Assembly (NCBI GenBank): GCA_003521145.1
Contig: DOTL01000011.1
Coordinates: 1-64,000, forward strand
DNA: 64,000 nucleotides
Reading direction: 5' to 3'
Origin: Streptococcus sp.
GTDB lineage: Bacteria; Bacillota; Bacilli; Lactobacillales; Streptococcaceae
The position numbers and the translations under genes were made by a program. Shown here piece by piece: positions 9,107 through 16,980 of the stretch. Each line of letters begins with the position of its first letter. Position 1 is the first letter of the stretch. The notes under the pieces are model-generated. The model saw only the letters and a program-made list of their open reading frames with translations. It did no database searches and was not told the DNA's origin.

Positions 9107-9518
9107 GAAAAGTATCCTAGAGTGTACTGAATTAGAAGAACGTATTCACCAAGCTGAAACCAAGCAGTTATTACAAAAGATATTGTCGCTCCCCAATTTT
9201 GATTGTGACTTTGAGGTAACTTTTGAAGATGATTACCACAAAGAGATGAATGATCCCCTATTCTACGAATCCAATCTTCATCGGATTTCGGATTTTTTGG
9301 AAACTAGGGATATTAAAAATGGTGTAGATACACTATTGACGAAGGACAACCACCTAGCCTTTCGTGCCTTTGGTGAAAATTATACTGCTAAGGGAAAGGA
9401 TGGCATTTTAACGACTTTGGTGATGGTCAAGTGCTTTGGTGAAGGACGGATGCCCGTTGATATGAGTCGCTATTTCTCAACTCCACAACCAACAGTTGAA
9501 AATAGCCTAACCCTATAA
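9090..9518 (+). CDS. Conserved ICE protein of unknown function
   Basis: A 142-residue soluble protein starting MNLLHKKSILECTELEERIH, acidic with no recognised motif. It overlaps the methyltransferase end and is followed ten bases later by an Spx-like gene. The position between the methylase and the conjugation operon is typical of cargo/accessory genes of ICESa2603-like elements. The reading frame is well supported by GAGGAAG upstream and by codon use like its neighbours. Confidence 0.7.
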   Translation: MNLLHKKSILECTELEERIHQAETKQLLQKILSLPNFDCDFEVTFEDDYHKEMNDPLFYESNLHRISDFLETRDIKNGVDTLLTKDNHLAFRAFGENYTAKGKDGILTTLVMVKCFGEGRMPVDMSRYFSTPQPTVENSLTL

Positions 9519-9528
9519 GGAGGAGCCT

Positions 9529-9912
9529 ATGCTTGAGGTATATCTAGGAAATAATGACAATACAAATCAAGACTTACTAACCATTTTGACGACCTATGGT
9601 GTGACTTACCGTTGTACAAAAGCATGTGATGTAAATCGTGAAATCATACTGTCACTCTTTGCCAAAACCATGGATTGTTTTGAGTTACTGTCGCCCCGAT
9701 TTCTTCGCTTTAAGCGTCAATACACCATCAGTTTAAACGAGATGATCCAGCTCATTCTCCAAAAGCCAGACCAAAACCTTCGTCTACCTCTCATTGTCTG
9801 TCAGAATCATGTCTATCCAGCTGTTGGGCTAGACGAAGTGCGAACATTTCTACCCAAACAGGTAAAAGAAGAGCTGTTTCAGGCCAGCTTGATGAAACAA
9901 GTGACAGGGTAG
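9529..9912 (+). CDS. Spx/ArsC-like thioredoxin-fold protein
   Basis: A 127-residue protein with the overall layout of Spx/arsenate reductase-like proteins: a strand start LEVYLGNND, a middle helix pair about the RFKRQYTISLNEMIQLI region, and a C-terminal LRLPLIVCQNHVYPAVGLDE resembling the Spx RPI(I/L) segment. The usual N-terminal CXXC or catalytic cysteine is missing at the expected place, so a redox role is doubtful; a transcription-modulating role through RNA polymerase is possible. AAGGAGG lies before the ATG. It is in the same operon as the genes on either side. Confidence 0.6.
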   Translation: MLEVYLGNNDNTNQDLLTILTTYGVTYRCTKACDVNREIILSLFAKTMDCFELLSPRFLRFKRQYTISLNEMIQLILQKPDQNLRLPLIVCQNHVYPAVGLDEVRTFLPKQVKEELFQASLMKQVTG

Positions 9913-9920
9913 GTGTGAAG

Positions 9921-10154
9921 ATGAATGAACGATTTTGGGACAATTTAGAAATCATACTCTCAGAAAAAGACCTCACTTGGGCAGAACTTGCTCGCAAAGT
10001 ATTCAAAGGTCAATATGTTTATCCCAGTGAGTTTAATCGCCTCTATCAAAAATTATGGCATTACAAATCCAATCGTCTAATGCCACAGACAAGATGGGTT
10101 GAACGAATCGTTTTAGTCTTAGATATTGATTATGAAGATTTATTCAAGAGGTGA
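9921..10154 (+). CDS. Small DNA-binding-like protein (XRE-like)
   Basis: A 77-residue product from ATG 9921 (a GTG two codons upstream is possible). It reads as a short helix-turn-helix protein: LEIILSEKDLTWAELARKVF resembles the first two helices of an XRE domain, and RWVERIVLVLDIDYEDLF resembles its end. It could be an element regulator, but no operator can be assigned. It overlaps the next frame if that one starts at GTG 10151. Confidence 0.6.
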   Translation: MNERFWDNLEIILSEKDLTWAELARKVFKGQYVYPSEFNRLYQKLWHYKSNRLMPQTRWVERIVLVLDIDYEDLFKR

Positions 10155-10156
10155 CA

Positions 10157-10741
10157 ATGATAAGGATAGTGTTGTTTTATCTAGCCATACAGCTTAACGG
10201 TCTTCTTGTGAGTTTATACCTGCATGACTATATGACGATTAAGGTTTTAATCCTGCTACAAATGCTTCTTTTAGGTGTAGCTTGTCTAGAGATTACTCAT
10301 CGCAAAACTGTTCAAGCGAAAAATATAACCTTACAAAATCGCCTAAGATGGTTGCTTCTTGGCTTTGAGTGTATGGTTGCTTTTGCAGTCTTAATTAGTT
10401 TTCTTTTTCCAGTTCAGACTAGGAATCAAGCGGTATTGGTACAAGTAGGAAAACAGGTTCTTCCTATTATCTTTTTATTGTTTCTGGCCAATGCAAGTGT
10501 CCTTGAAGAAATTGTTTATAAGCAATTGTTGTGGGAAAAATTGATATTGCCTTTTGTACAAATAGGCGTGACCAGTTTTCTCTTTGCTCTATCCCATGGA
10601 CCCAATCAGTTAGGGAGTTGGCTCATGTATATCTGTCTTGGCTTGACCTTGGCTGTTGTTCGATTGAAAACAGATTGTAAGGCGGCGATTATCTTACATT
10701 TGCTTTGGAATAGTTTAGTTTCTGTCTTAACCTTCTTGTGA
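10157..10741 (+). CDS. CPBP-family intramembrane protease
   Basis: About 194 residues with five or more hydrophobic segments. Near residue 115 ASVLEEIVYKQLL carries the paired Glu of the CPBP (CAAX protease/bacteriocin-processing) family, with Lys where Arg is usual. FALSHGP and HLLWNSLVS supply the two His motifs. Members process membrane peptides or give bacteriocin self-immunity. The start at 10157 is preferred since AAGAGGTG precedes it; GTG 10151 is the alternative. Its stop codon is part of the ICE promoter motif at 10736. Confidence 0.8.
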   Translation: MIRIVLFYLAIQLNGLLVSLYLHDYMTIKVLILLQMLLLGVACLEITHRKTVQAKNITLQNRLRWLLLGFECMVAFAVLISFLFPVQTRNQAVLVQVGKQVLPIIFLLFLANASVLEEIVYKQLLWEKLILPFVQIGVTSFLFALSHGPNQLGSWLMYICLGLTLAVVRLKTDCKAAIILHLLWNSLVSVLTFL

Positions 10742-10770
10742 TACCAAAATCAAGAGTTCTTCCGTATTAT
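10736..10770 (+). promoter_or_regulatory. ICE promoter motif, copy 1
   Basis: TTGTGATACCAAAATCAAG at 10736-10754 with TATTAT at 10765-10770. The same 19-base motif with the same 23-base gap from TTGTGA to the -10 recurs at 21386, 39505 and 41317. It heads the type IV secretion operon. A good -35 hexamer is missing at the 17-base position, suggesting that an activator is needed. Confidence 0.65.
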
Positions 10771-10817
10771 GGAAGCACCTTATGTTTGATAGGGAATTCA
10801 AATAAGAGGAGGTCACC

Positions 10818-11306
10818 ATGTCATCTGAACAACAAGAACGTCAAGCGATACAATACGTGGAAAGAAGTAGTTTATTGACAGTTAGAACCCTCTTAAAGCT
10901 CTTAGAATGGTCGGCTAGGCAAGCCTTAGCCCAAGACTCAGCTTATAAGATAGGGTTTCAAAAACTGGAAGAACTCCTTCAAAGCCCTTACGCCATTGAA
11001 GCGATAGATGTTAGTAAAGACATTTTAGATAAGCCAATTGATGTGGAGAAATTCAAGGAGCTAATGGAGTCAGAAAAACTGCCGATTGCTATTAGTTGGC
11101 AAAAAGACTATCTCTACTTCTATGCCAAGGATAAGACCTTGCTTGATCATCACTTAGATGAATTGTTGAAGAAACTGATGTCAAACCCAGAAAAATTAGA
11201 AGGTCTAACCTTTGATAAAACCTTGGATCAAGAGATAGAACTTGCCAAAGAGAAAATTAGAGTGACAGAACCTTCAGCAGTCAAAACCAAGGAGGTGACC
11301 TTGTAA
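10818..11306 (+). CDS. PcfB/DUF3801 family conjugation protein
   Basis: A 162-residue soluble protein of the DUF3801 family. Its pheromone-plasmid homologue PcfB binds the coupling protein and the relaxosome. Recognition rests on the overall sequence around LPIAISWQKDYLYFYAKDKT (residues 92-111) and on its place directly before the VirD4 gene, whose ATG overlaps its stop (TAATG). AGAGGAGG precedes the start. It is the first gene of the transfer operon. Confidence 0.75.
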   Translation: MSSEQQERQAIQYVERSSLLTVRTLLKLLEWSARQALAQDSAYKIGFQKLEELLQSPYAIEAIDVSKDILDKPIDVEKFKELMESEKLPIAISWQKDYLYFYAKDKTLLDHHLDELLKKLMSNPEKLEGLTFDKTLDQEIELAKEKIRVTEPSAVKTKEVTL

Positions 11307-13123
11307 TGTATTCTAGGCAAAAAGCATTTGTCTTTGGACTCTTGGGTCTTGCTTTTGGCTATTTCTGTCACCGTCTAACCCTACTCTATGATAGTTTAAC
11401 CAATGACCCACCTATGGATCGTTTAGCCTACATCTTAGGAGAAGGGCTAAATCAAGTCTTCAATCCTTTATGGCTTTTTACTTTTACTCAAAAATCTCTT
11501 CTTGCCTTTATTCTTGGGATTCTAACGATGATGTTAGTCTATCTTTATGTATCGACAGGACAGAAGGTCTATCGAGAAGGGGAAGAATACGGTTCTGCCC
11601 GATTTGGAACCAGTAAGGAAAAGCGATACTTTTACAGTAAGAATCCTTTCAATGACACGATTCTGGCTAGAGATGTCCGTCTGACCTTGTTGGAAAAAAA
11701 GAAACCCCAGTTTGATAGAAATAAGAATTTAATTATAATTGGTGGTTCTGGAGCAGGAAAGACCTTTCGCTTTGTCAAACCCAATCTGATACAGCTTAAC
11801 TGTTCTAACATTGTCGTTGACCCAAAGGACCACTTAGCAGAAAAAACAGGAAAACTCTTTTTAGAAAATGGCTATCAGATCAAGATTTTAGACCTGGTTA
11901 ATATGACCAATTCAGATGGTTTTAATCCCTTTCGTTATGTAGAAACTGAGAATGATTTGAACCGCATGTTAACGGTCTATTTTAATAATACGAAAGGAAA
12001 TGGTTCTCGTAGTGATCCTTTTTGGGACGAGGCTTCCATGACCTTGGTGCGAGCCATTGCTTCTTACTTGGTGGATTTTTACAATCCTCCAGGTAGTTCA
12101 AAACAAGAACAGGAATCAAGACGCAAGCGTGGTCGCTATCCAGCTTTTTCAGAGATTGGGAAACTCATCAAACTCTTATCAAAGGGAGACAATCAGGACA
12201 AAAGTGTTCTTGAAGTCCTGTTTGAAGATTATGCTAAAAAATACGGTCACGAAAACTTTACTATGCGAAATTGGGCGGATTTCCAAAACTATAAGGATAA
12301 GACGTTGGATTCGGTGATTGCGGTCACAACAGCCAAGTTTGCCCTCTTTAATATCCAATCGGTGATTGATTTAACGCAGCGAGATACCCTGGATTTGAAA
12401 ACATGGGGAACGCAGAAGACTATGGTCTATCTTGTCATTCCAGACAATGATACTACCTTTCGCTTTCTCTCTGCCCTCTTTTTCTCCACTGTTTTTTCCA
12501 CCTTGACCAGACAGGCTGATGTGGACTTCAAAGGGCTACTGCCGATTCATGTTAGAAGCTATCTGGATGAGTTTGCGAATGTCGGAGAAATCCCAGACTT
12601 TGCCGAACAAACCTCAACAGTTCGCTCTAGGAATATGAGTCTAGTACCAATCTTGCAAAATATCGCCCAACTCCAAGGACTTTATAAGGAAAAAGAAGCT
12701 TGGAAAACTATTCTGGGGAACTGTGATAGCCTCCTCTATTTTGGGGGAAATGACGAGGAAACTTTCAAATTCATGAGTGGTCTTTTAGGCAAACAAACCA
12801 TTGATGTCAGAAGCACCAGTCGTTCTTTTGGGCAGACCGGTTCAAGTTCGACCTCTCACCAGAAAATTGCCCGTGACTTGATGACGGCTGATGAAGTCGG
12901 GAATATGAAACGAGATGAGTGCCTCGTAAGAATTGCAGGAGTGCCAGTATTTAGATCAAAGAAATATTTTCCACTCAAACATAAGAATTGGAAATGGCTT
13001 GCGGATAAGGAATCTGATGAACGCTGGTGGCATTATCGCATCAATCCCCTAGCTGCTGAGGAAGAGCTAGATTTGTCAGGCCATAAAATAAGGGATTTAA
13101 GCACAGAAACGTCACTACATTAA
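11306..13123 (+). CDS. VirD4/TraG-type coupling protein
   Basis: A 605-residue type IV coupling ATPase linking the relaxosome to the secretion channel at the membrane. Two N-terminal membrane segments lie at about 8-25 and 65-92. Walker A is IIGGSGAGKT at about 145-155, Walker B RSYLDEFANVGEIPD lies near 415, and the C-terminal NTPase core ends near residue 560. The length is normal for the family and no lesion is seen. It is translationally coupled to the DUF3801 gene. Confidence 0.92.
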   Translation: MYSRQKAFVFGLLGLAFGYFCHRLTLLYDSLTNDPPMDRLAYILGEGLNQVFNPLWLFTFTQKSLLAFILGILTMMLVYLYVSTGQKVYREGEEYGSARFGTSKEKRYFYSKNPFNDTILARDVRLTLLEKKKPQFDRNKNLIIIGGSGAGKTFRFVKPNLIQLNCSNIVVDPKDHLAEKTGKLFLENGYQIKILDLVNMTNSDGFNPFRYVETENDLNRMLTVYFNNTKGNGSRSDPFWDEASMTLVRAIASYLVDFYNPPGSSKQEQESRRKRGRYPAFSEIGKLIKLLSKGDNQDKSVLEVLFEDYAKKYGHENFTMRNWADFQNYKDKTLDSVIAVTTAKFALFNIQSVIDLTQRDTLDLKTWGTQKTMVYLVIPDNDTTFRFLSALFFSTVFSTLTRQADVDFKGLLPIHVRSYLDEFANVGEIPDFAEQTSTVRSRNMSLVPILQNIAQLQGLYKEKEAWKTILGNCDSLLYFGGNDEETFKFMSGLLGKQTIDVRSTSRSFGQTGSSSTSHQKIARDLMTADEVGNMKRDECLVRIAGVPVFRSKKYFPLKHKNWKWLADKESDERWWHYRINPLAAEEELDLSGHKIRDLSTETSLH

Positions 13124-13140
13124 TAGAAATGAGGAAAAAT

Positions 13141-13383
13141 ATGAATCAAAAACTAACAGGCTTTGTTTACGGAGTGGACGCCAGCTCCATGTTCTCCCAA
13201 GCCATGTCTCTATTACAAAAAGGCTTAATTGCAGTAGGAGCCTTTCTTGTTGTCATGGGAATTATCAACCTTTCAACCAATATTAAAGATGGTGGTCCAG
13301 GTGTCCGAAATGCCATTCTAGAAATTGTTGGTGGTGTCATGGTGGGAGCCGCAGGCGCTTTTGTGACACAGATTACCATTTAG
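13141..13383 (+). CDS. Two-helix membrane protein, VirB2/Maff2-like pilin position
   Basis: An 80-residue product from ATG 13141, chosen because GAGGA at 13131 is spaced for it rather than for ATG 13129. Two hydrophobic helices (QKGLIAVGAFLVVMGIINL and a C-terminal ILEIVGGVMVGAAGAFV) flank a short GGPG-containing loop. The small size, topology and place between the coupling protein and VirB6 are those of the pilin-like component of Gram-positive type IV systems. Function is inferred from position. Confidence 0.65.
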   Translation: MNQKLTGFVYGVDASSMFSQAMSLLQKGLIAVGAFLVVMGIINLSTNIKDGGPGVRNAILEIVGGVMVGAAGAFVTQITI

Positions 13384-13401
13384 AGGAGGTCAGAACATGA
13401 C

Positions 13402-14256
13402 ATGATGATGCATTTTACGTCACCTTTTGTATTTCTAGCCTCTGAAAAAGTATCTAGCGATAGCCTTTTTGAAGGTTTTCAAGTGGATTTAGAATCAACC
13501 GCCAACTTGGTTAAGTCACTAGCGGACTTTAATCCGACGGTGTGGTCTTACATGACGGCCATTACCAAGGGTATTATGCAGCCCTTGGGAGTAGCTATTC
13601 TTGCGGTTGTTCTTGTACTCGAATTTTCAAAAATGGCCAAAAAAATCGCAAACTCAGGTGGTGCAATGACCTTTGAAGCCATAGCACCTATGATTGTCAG
13701 CTACATTATGGTCGCGGTCGTAATTACCAATACGACGGTTATTGTGGAAGCCATTATTGCCATTGCCTCTTATGTTATTGAACAAGTGGCAGGGCTTGTC
13801 ACAAATGGTGGTGCTAATTACGATACCATCTCAGGCATCAAGGGATCTGGGATTGTAGGAAAAATGATTATTGGCTTTTTTGCGATTCTCATTTGGTTAG
13901 TACGAATGGCCAGTATCATGGTTGTCAATATCTTGATTACCATTCGCTTTATTCAACTCTATCTGATGATTCCTTTTGCCCCTGTTACCATTCCAACCTT
14001 CCTTAGTGATGACTGGAGAAGTGTTGGGATTGGCTACCTTAAGAACATCATGGTCTATGCCGTTCAAGGTATTTTGATTTTTCTAATCGTATCTCTTGTT
14101 CCCTTGTTTGAATCGGCTGGAAAGATTGCCGTATCAAATGGAGCTGGAGTTATGGAATCACTCGCCATTATGTTTGGTGGCTTGGTACAGGCCATATTGT
14201 TAATCATTGCCTTAGTTTGTTGTCAACGAACCGCCCGAAGTATTTTGGGGATGTAG
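13402..14256 (+). CDS. VirB6/TrbL-like membrane channel protein
   Basis: A 284-residue polytopic membrane protein with six or so hydrophobic stretches, a conserved aromatic/proline segment FIQLYLMIPFAPVTIPTFL near residue 190, and a Cys-rich end. This is the VirB6-like inner-membrane channel component of conjugation systems in this family. AGGAGG at 13384-13389 precedes a run of three ATGs (13402, 13405, 13408); the first is nearest to ideal spacing. Confidence 0.78.
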   Translation: MMMHFTSPFVFLASEKVSSDSLFEGFQVDLESTANLVKSLADFNPTVWSYMTAITKGIMQPLGVAILAVVLVLEFSKMAKKIANSGGAMTFEAIAPMIVSYIMVAVVITNTTVIVEAIIAIASYVIEQVAGLVTNGGANYDTISGIKGSGIVGKMIIGFFAILIWLVRMASIMVVNILITIRFIQLYLMIPFAPVTIPTFLSDDWRSVGIGYLKNIMVYAVQGILIFLIVSLVPLFESAGKIAVSNGAGVMESLAIMFGGLVQAILLIIALVCCQRTARSILGM

Positions 14257-14290
14257 GAGGAAGGGAGTCATTATCTCGCCTCCTCTTTTT
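14255..14290 (+). terminator. Intra-operon hairpin before prgI
   Basis: AGGAGG-GAG pairs with CTC-CCTCCT across an interrupted stem, followed by T5. It sits between two transfer genes, so it would lower but probably not stop read-through. Confidence 0.6.
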
Positions 14291-14317
14291 ATAGCTTACT
14301 TAGATTGGAGAATATTT

Positions 14318-14671
14318 ATGAACACTCGTGTCTTTAAGGACATCTCAAAGGTTCAACACAGGGCATGGTTAGGATTTACAACTAGACAGGTTATTTTTGT
14401 ATTTCCAGCCGTCGCCCTAACCATTTTGGTATTGGGCTTGAACCTATTTTACTGGCAATTTGGTGATTGGTTTGTCTATGGTTTTGTTTTTAGCTTTACC
14501 ATTCCACTCATGTTATTTGGGGTCTACCGACCCAATGATTTACCATTTGAAATCTATCTCAAGTACCGATTTCATTATGAACTGACAGTACCAGATCGTA
14601 CATTTACTGGAAGAAAAGGAGACCAACGTGAAAAAATTAAAACACTCAATGAAACCAAAGACCACTTCTAA
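14318..14671 (+). CDS. PrgI-family (VirB3-like) protein
   Basis: A 117-residue protein with two central hydrophobic helices (residues about 25-45 and 50-68) and the family pattern VFKDISKVQHRAWLGFTTRQ at the start and LPFEIYLKYRF after the helices. PrgI family members occupy the VirB3 place and act with the VirB4 ATPase, whose gene overlaps by 44 bases. The next gene starts within this one, so expression is coupled. Confidence 0.85.
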   Translation: MNTRVFKDISKVQHRAWLGFTTRQVIFVFPAVALTILVLGLNLFYWQFGDWFVYGFVFSFTIPLMLFGVYRPNDLPFEIYLKYRFHYELTVPDRTFTGRKGDQREKIKTLNETKDHF

Positions 14672-16979
14672 TGACAAAAAGCAAAAGACGAAAACACAGA
14701 AGCAGGAGATCAGACCTTCTACCGTAAATACGTTAGCCTATCAAGGACTTTTTCAAAATGGACTCATGCAGGTCAGTCCAAGTTATTTCTCACAAACCTA
14801 TCTCTTAGGAGATGTCAATTATCAAACAGTTGGTTTAGATGATAAAGGAGCTATTGTTGAAAAATATTCCGATTTAATCAATTCACTGGATGATAAGACC
14901 AATTTCCAACTGACCATTTTCAATCAAAAGGTCAATTTGGAAAAATTCCGTAAGAGTATTCTCTATCCCTTACAGGAAGATGGGTTTGATGCTTATCGTG
15001 ATGAATTAAATCGCATGATGAATGCCAACTTAGAGGCGGGCGAGAATAACTTTTATGCTGTCAAGTTTCTTTCATTTGGCAAGAGCGACCAGAGTCCAAA
15101 ACTAGCCTATCGCTCTCTGTCGCAAATTGGGGAATATTTCAAGAGTGGCTTTTCAGAGATTGATGTATCTCTTGGTCTGATTGGTGGAGAAGAGCGAGTG
15201 AATGTCCTTGCGGATATGTTGCGAGGTGAAAATCATTTACCATTCTCTTACAAGGATTTAACCCTGTCAGGTCAATCCACCAAACACTTTATTGCTCCAA
15301 CCTACCTTTCCTTTAAACACAAGAATCATATTGAATTGGACGATCGATTATTACAGATTGTCTATGTTCGTGACTATGGTATGGAGCTAGGGGATAAATT
15401 TATTCGTGACCTCATGCAGTCAGATTTGGAAGTGTTGATTAGCCTACATGCTAAAGGCTCTACCAAGTCTGAAACCATGACCAAGCTGCGAACTAAGAAG
15501 ACCTTGATGGAATCGCAAAAGATTGGGGAACAACAAAAGATGGCTCGGACAGGTATCTATTTGGAGAAGGTCGGCCATGTTCTTGAGAACAACATCGATG
15601 AAGCTGAGTCTCTTCTTCAAACCATGACCCAAACAGGAGATAAACTGTTTGATACGGTATTTCTGATTGGAGTGCTTGCGGATACTGAAGACCAACTCAA
15701 ACAATCTCTTGATATTATCAAGCAAGTGGCGGGGTCAAATGATATGATTATCGATAATTTGGCCTACATGCAAGAAGCTGCTTTTAATAGTCTCTTGCCA
15801 TTTGGGAAGAACTATCTTGAAGGTGTTTCTCGGTCACTCTTAACCTCGAATCTTGCCGTGAATGCACCTTGGACTTCCGTTGATATTCAGGACAAGAGTG
15901 GGAAATTTTATGGCATCAATCAAATCTCAAGTAATATCATCAGTATTGACCGTGGCAAGTTAAATACTCCGTCAGGTTTGATTTTAGGGACTTCTGGAGC
16001 TGGTAAAGGAATGGCGACAAAACATGAAATCGTCTCTACTAAGCTCAAAGAAGCAGATAGTGATACTGAAATTATTATTGTTGACCCAGAAAATGAGTAC
16101 AGTATTATCGGTCAAGCCTTTGGTGGGGAGAGTATTGATATAGCCCCAGATTCCACTACCTTCTTAAATGTCTTAGATCTATCAGATGAGAATATGGATG
16201 AGGATCCAGTCAAGGTCAAGTCCGAATTTCTCTTGTCCTGGATTGGAAAGCTCTTGGACCGCAAGATGGATGGTCGTGAGAAGTCCTTGATTGACCGTGT
16301 GACACGACTCACCTATAAGCATTTTGACACACCGTCCTTGGTCGAATGGGTCTTTGTCTTATCTCAACAACCTGAACAGGAAGCTAAGGACTTGGCACTG
16401 GATATGGAACTCTATGTAGAAGGGTCGCTGGATATATTTTCACATCGGACCAATATCAAAACAGACAGTCATTTCCTGATTTACAATGTCAAAAAGTTAG
16501 GAGATGAATTGAAACAAATTGCCCTCATAGTTATCTTTGACCAGATTTGGAATCGTGTGGTGAAAAATCAAAAGCTAGGGAAGAAGACCTGGATTTACTT
16601 TGATGAAATGCAGCTTCTTTTATTGGACAAATATGCCTCTGATTTCTTCTTTAAACTCTGGAGTCGTGTCCGTAAATATGGGGCGATACCGACAGGTATT
16701 ACTCAAAATGTAGAGACTCTTCTTTTAGATGCCAATGGCAGACGTATTATTGCTAATAGCGAGTTCATGATTCTCTTAAAACAGGCTAAGAGCGATCGCG
16801 AAGAATTGGTGCATATGCTTGGACTTTCCAAGGAACTGGAGAAATACTTGGTCAATCCTGAAAAAGGGGCAGGGCTTATCAAGGCTGGTTCCACCGTTGT
16901 CCCGTTTAAGAATAAGATTCCACAACGCACCAAGCTCTTTGACATCATGAGTACGGACCCTGAAAAAATGAGGACATGA
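14628..16979 (+). CDS. VirB4-type conjugation ATPase
   Basis: A 783-residue ATPase that drives assembly of, and substrate passage through, the type IV channel. It starts at GTG 14628 behind AAGGAG. The N-terminal VirB4 domain spans about 50-420, Walker A GTSGAGKGMATKHE lies at about 454, and Walker B TWIYFDEMQLLLLD near 652, followed by conserved arginine motifs near 700-730. The length is normal and no lesion is seen. The next gene starts one base after its stop. Confidence 0.92.
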   Translation: MKKLKHSMKPKTTSNDKKQKTKTQKQEIRPSTVNTLAYQGLFQNGLMQVSPSYFSQTYLLGDVNYQTVGLDDKGAIVEKYSDLINSLDDKTNFQLTIFNQKVNLEKFRKSILYPLQEDGFDAYRDELNRMMNANLEAGENNFYAVKFLSFGKSDQSPKLAYRSLSQIGEYFKSGFSEIDVSLGLIGGEERVNVLADMLRGENHLPFSYKDLTLSGQSTKHFIAPTYLSFKHKNHIELDDRLLQIVYVRDYGMELGDKFIRDLMQSDLEVLISLHAKGSTKSETMTKLRTKKTLMESQKIGEQQKMARTGIYLEKVGHVLENNIDEAESLLQTMTQTGDKLFDTVFLIGVLADTEDQLKQSLDIIKQVAGSNDMIIDNLAYMQEAAFNSLLPFGKNYLEGVSRSLLTSNLAVNAPWTSVDIQDKSGKFYGINQISSNIISIDRGKLNTPSGLILGTSGAGKGMATKHEIVSTKLKEADSDTEIIIVDPENEYSIIGQAFGGESIDIAPDSTTFLNVLDLSDENMDEDPVKVKSEFLLSWIGKLLDRKMDGREKSLIDRVTRLTYKHFDTPSLVEWVFVLSQQPEQEAKDLALDMELYVEGSLDIFSHRTNIKTDSHFLIYNVKKLGDELKQIALIVIFDQIWNRVVKNQKLGKKTWIYFDEMQLLLLDKYASDFFFKLWSRVRKYGAIPTGITQNVETLLLDANGRRIIANSEFMILLKQAKSDREELVHMLGLSKELEKYLVNPEKGAGLIKAGSTVVPFKNKIPQRTKLFDIMSTDPEKMRT

Positions 16980-16980
16980 G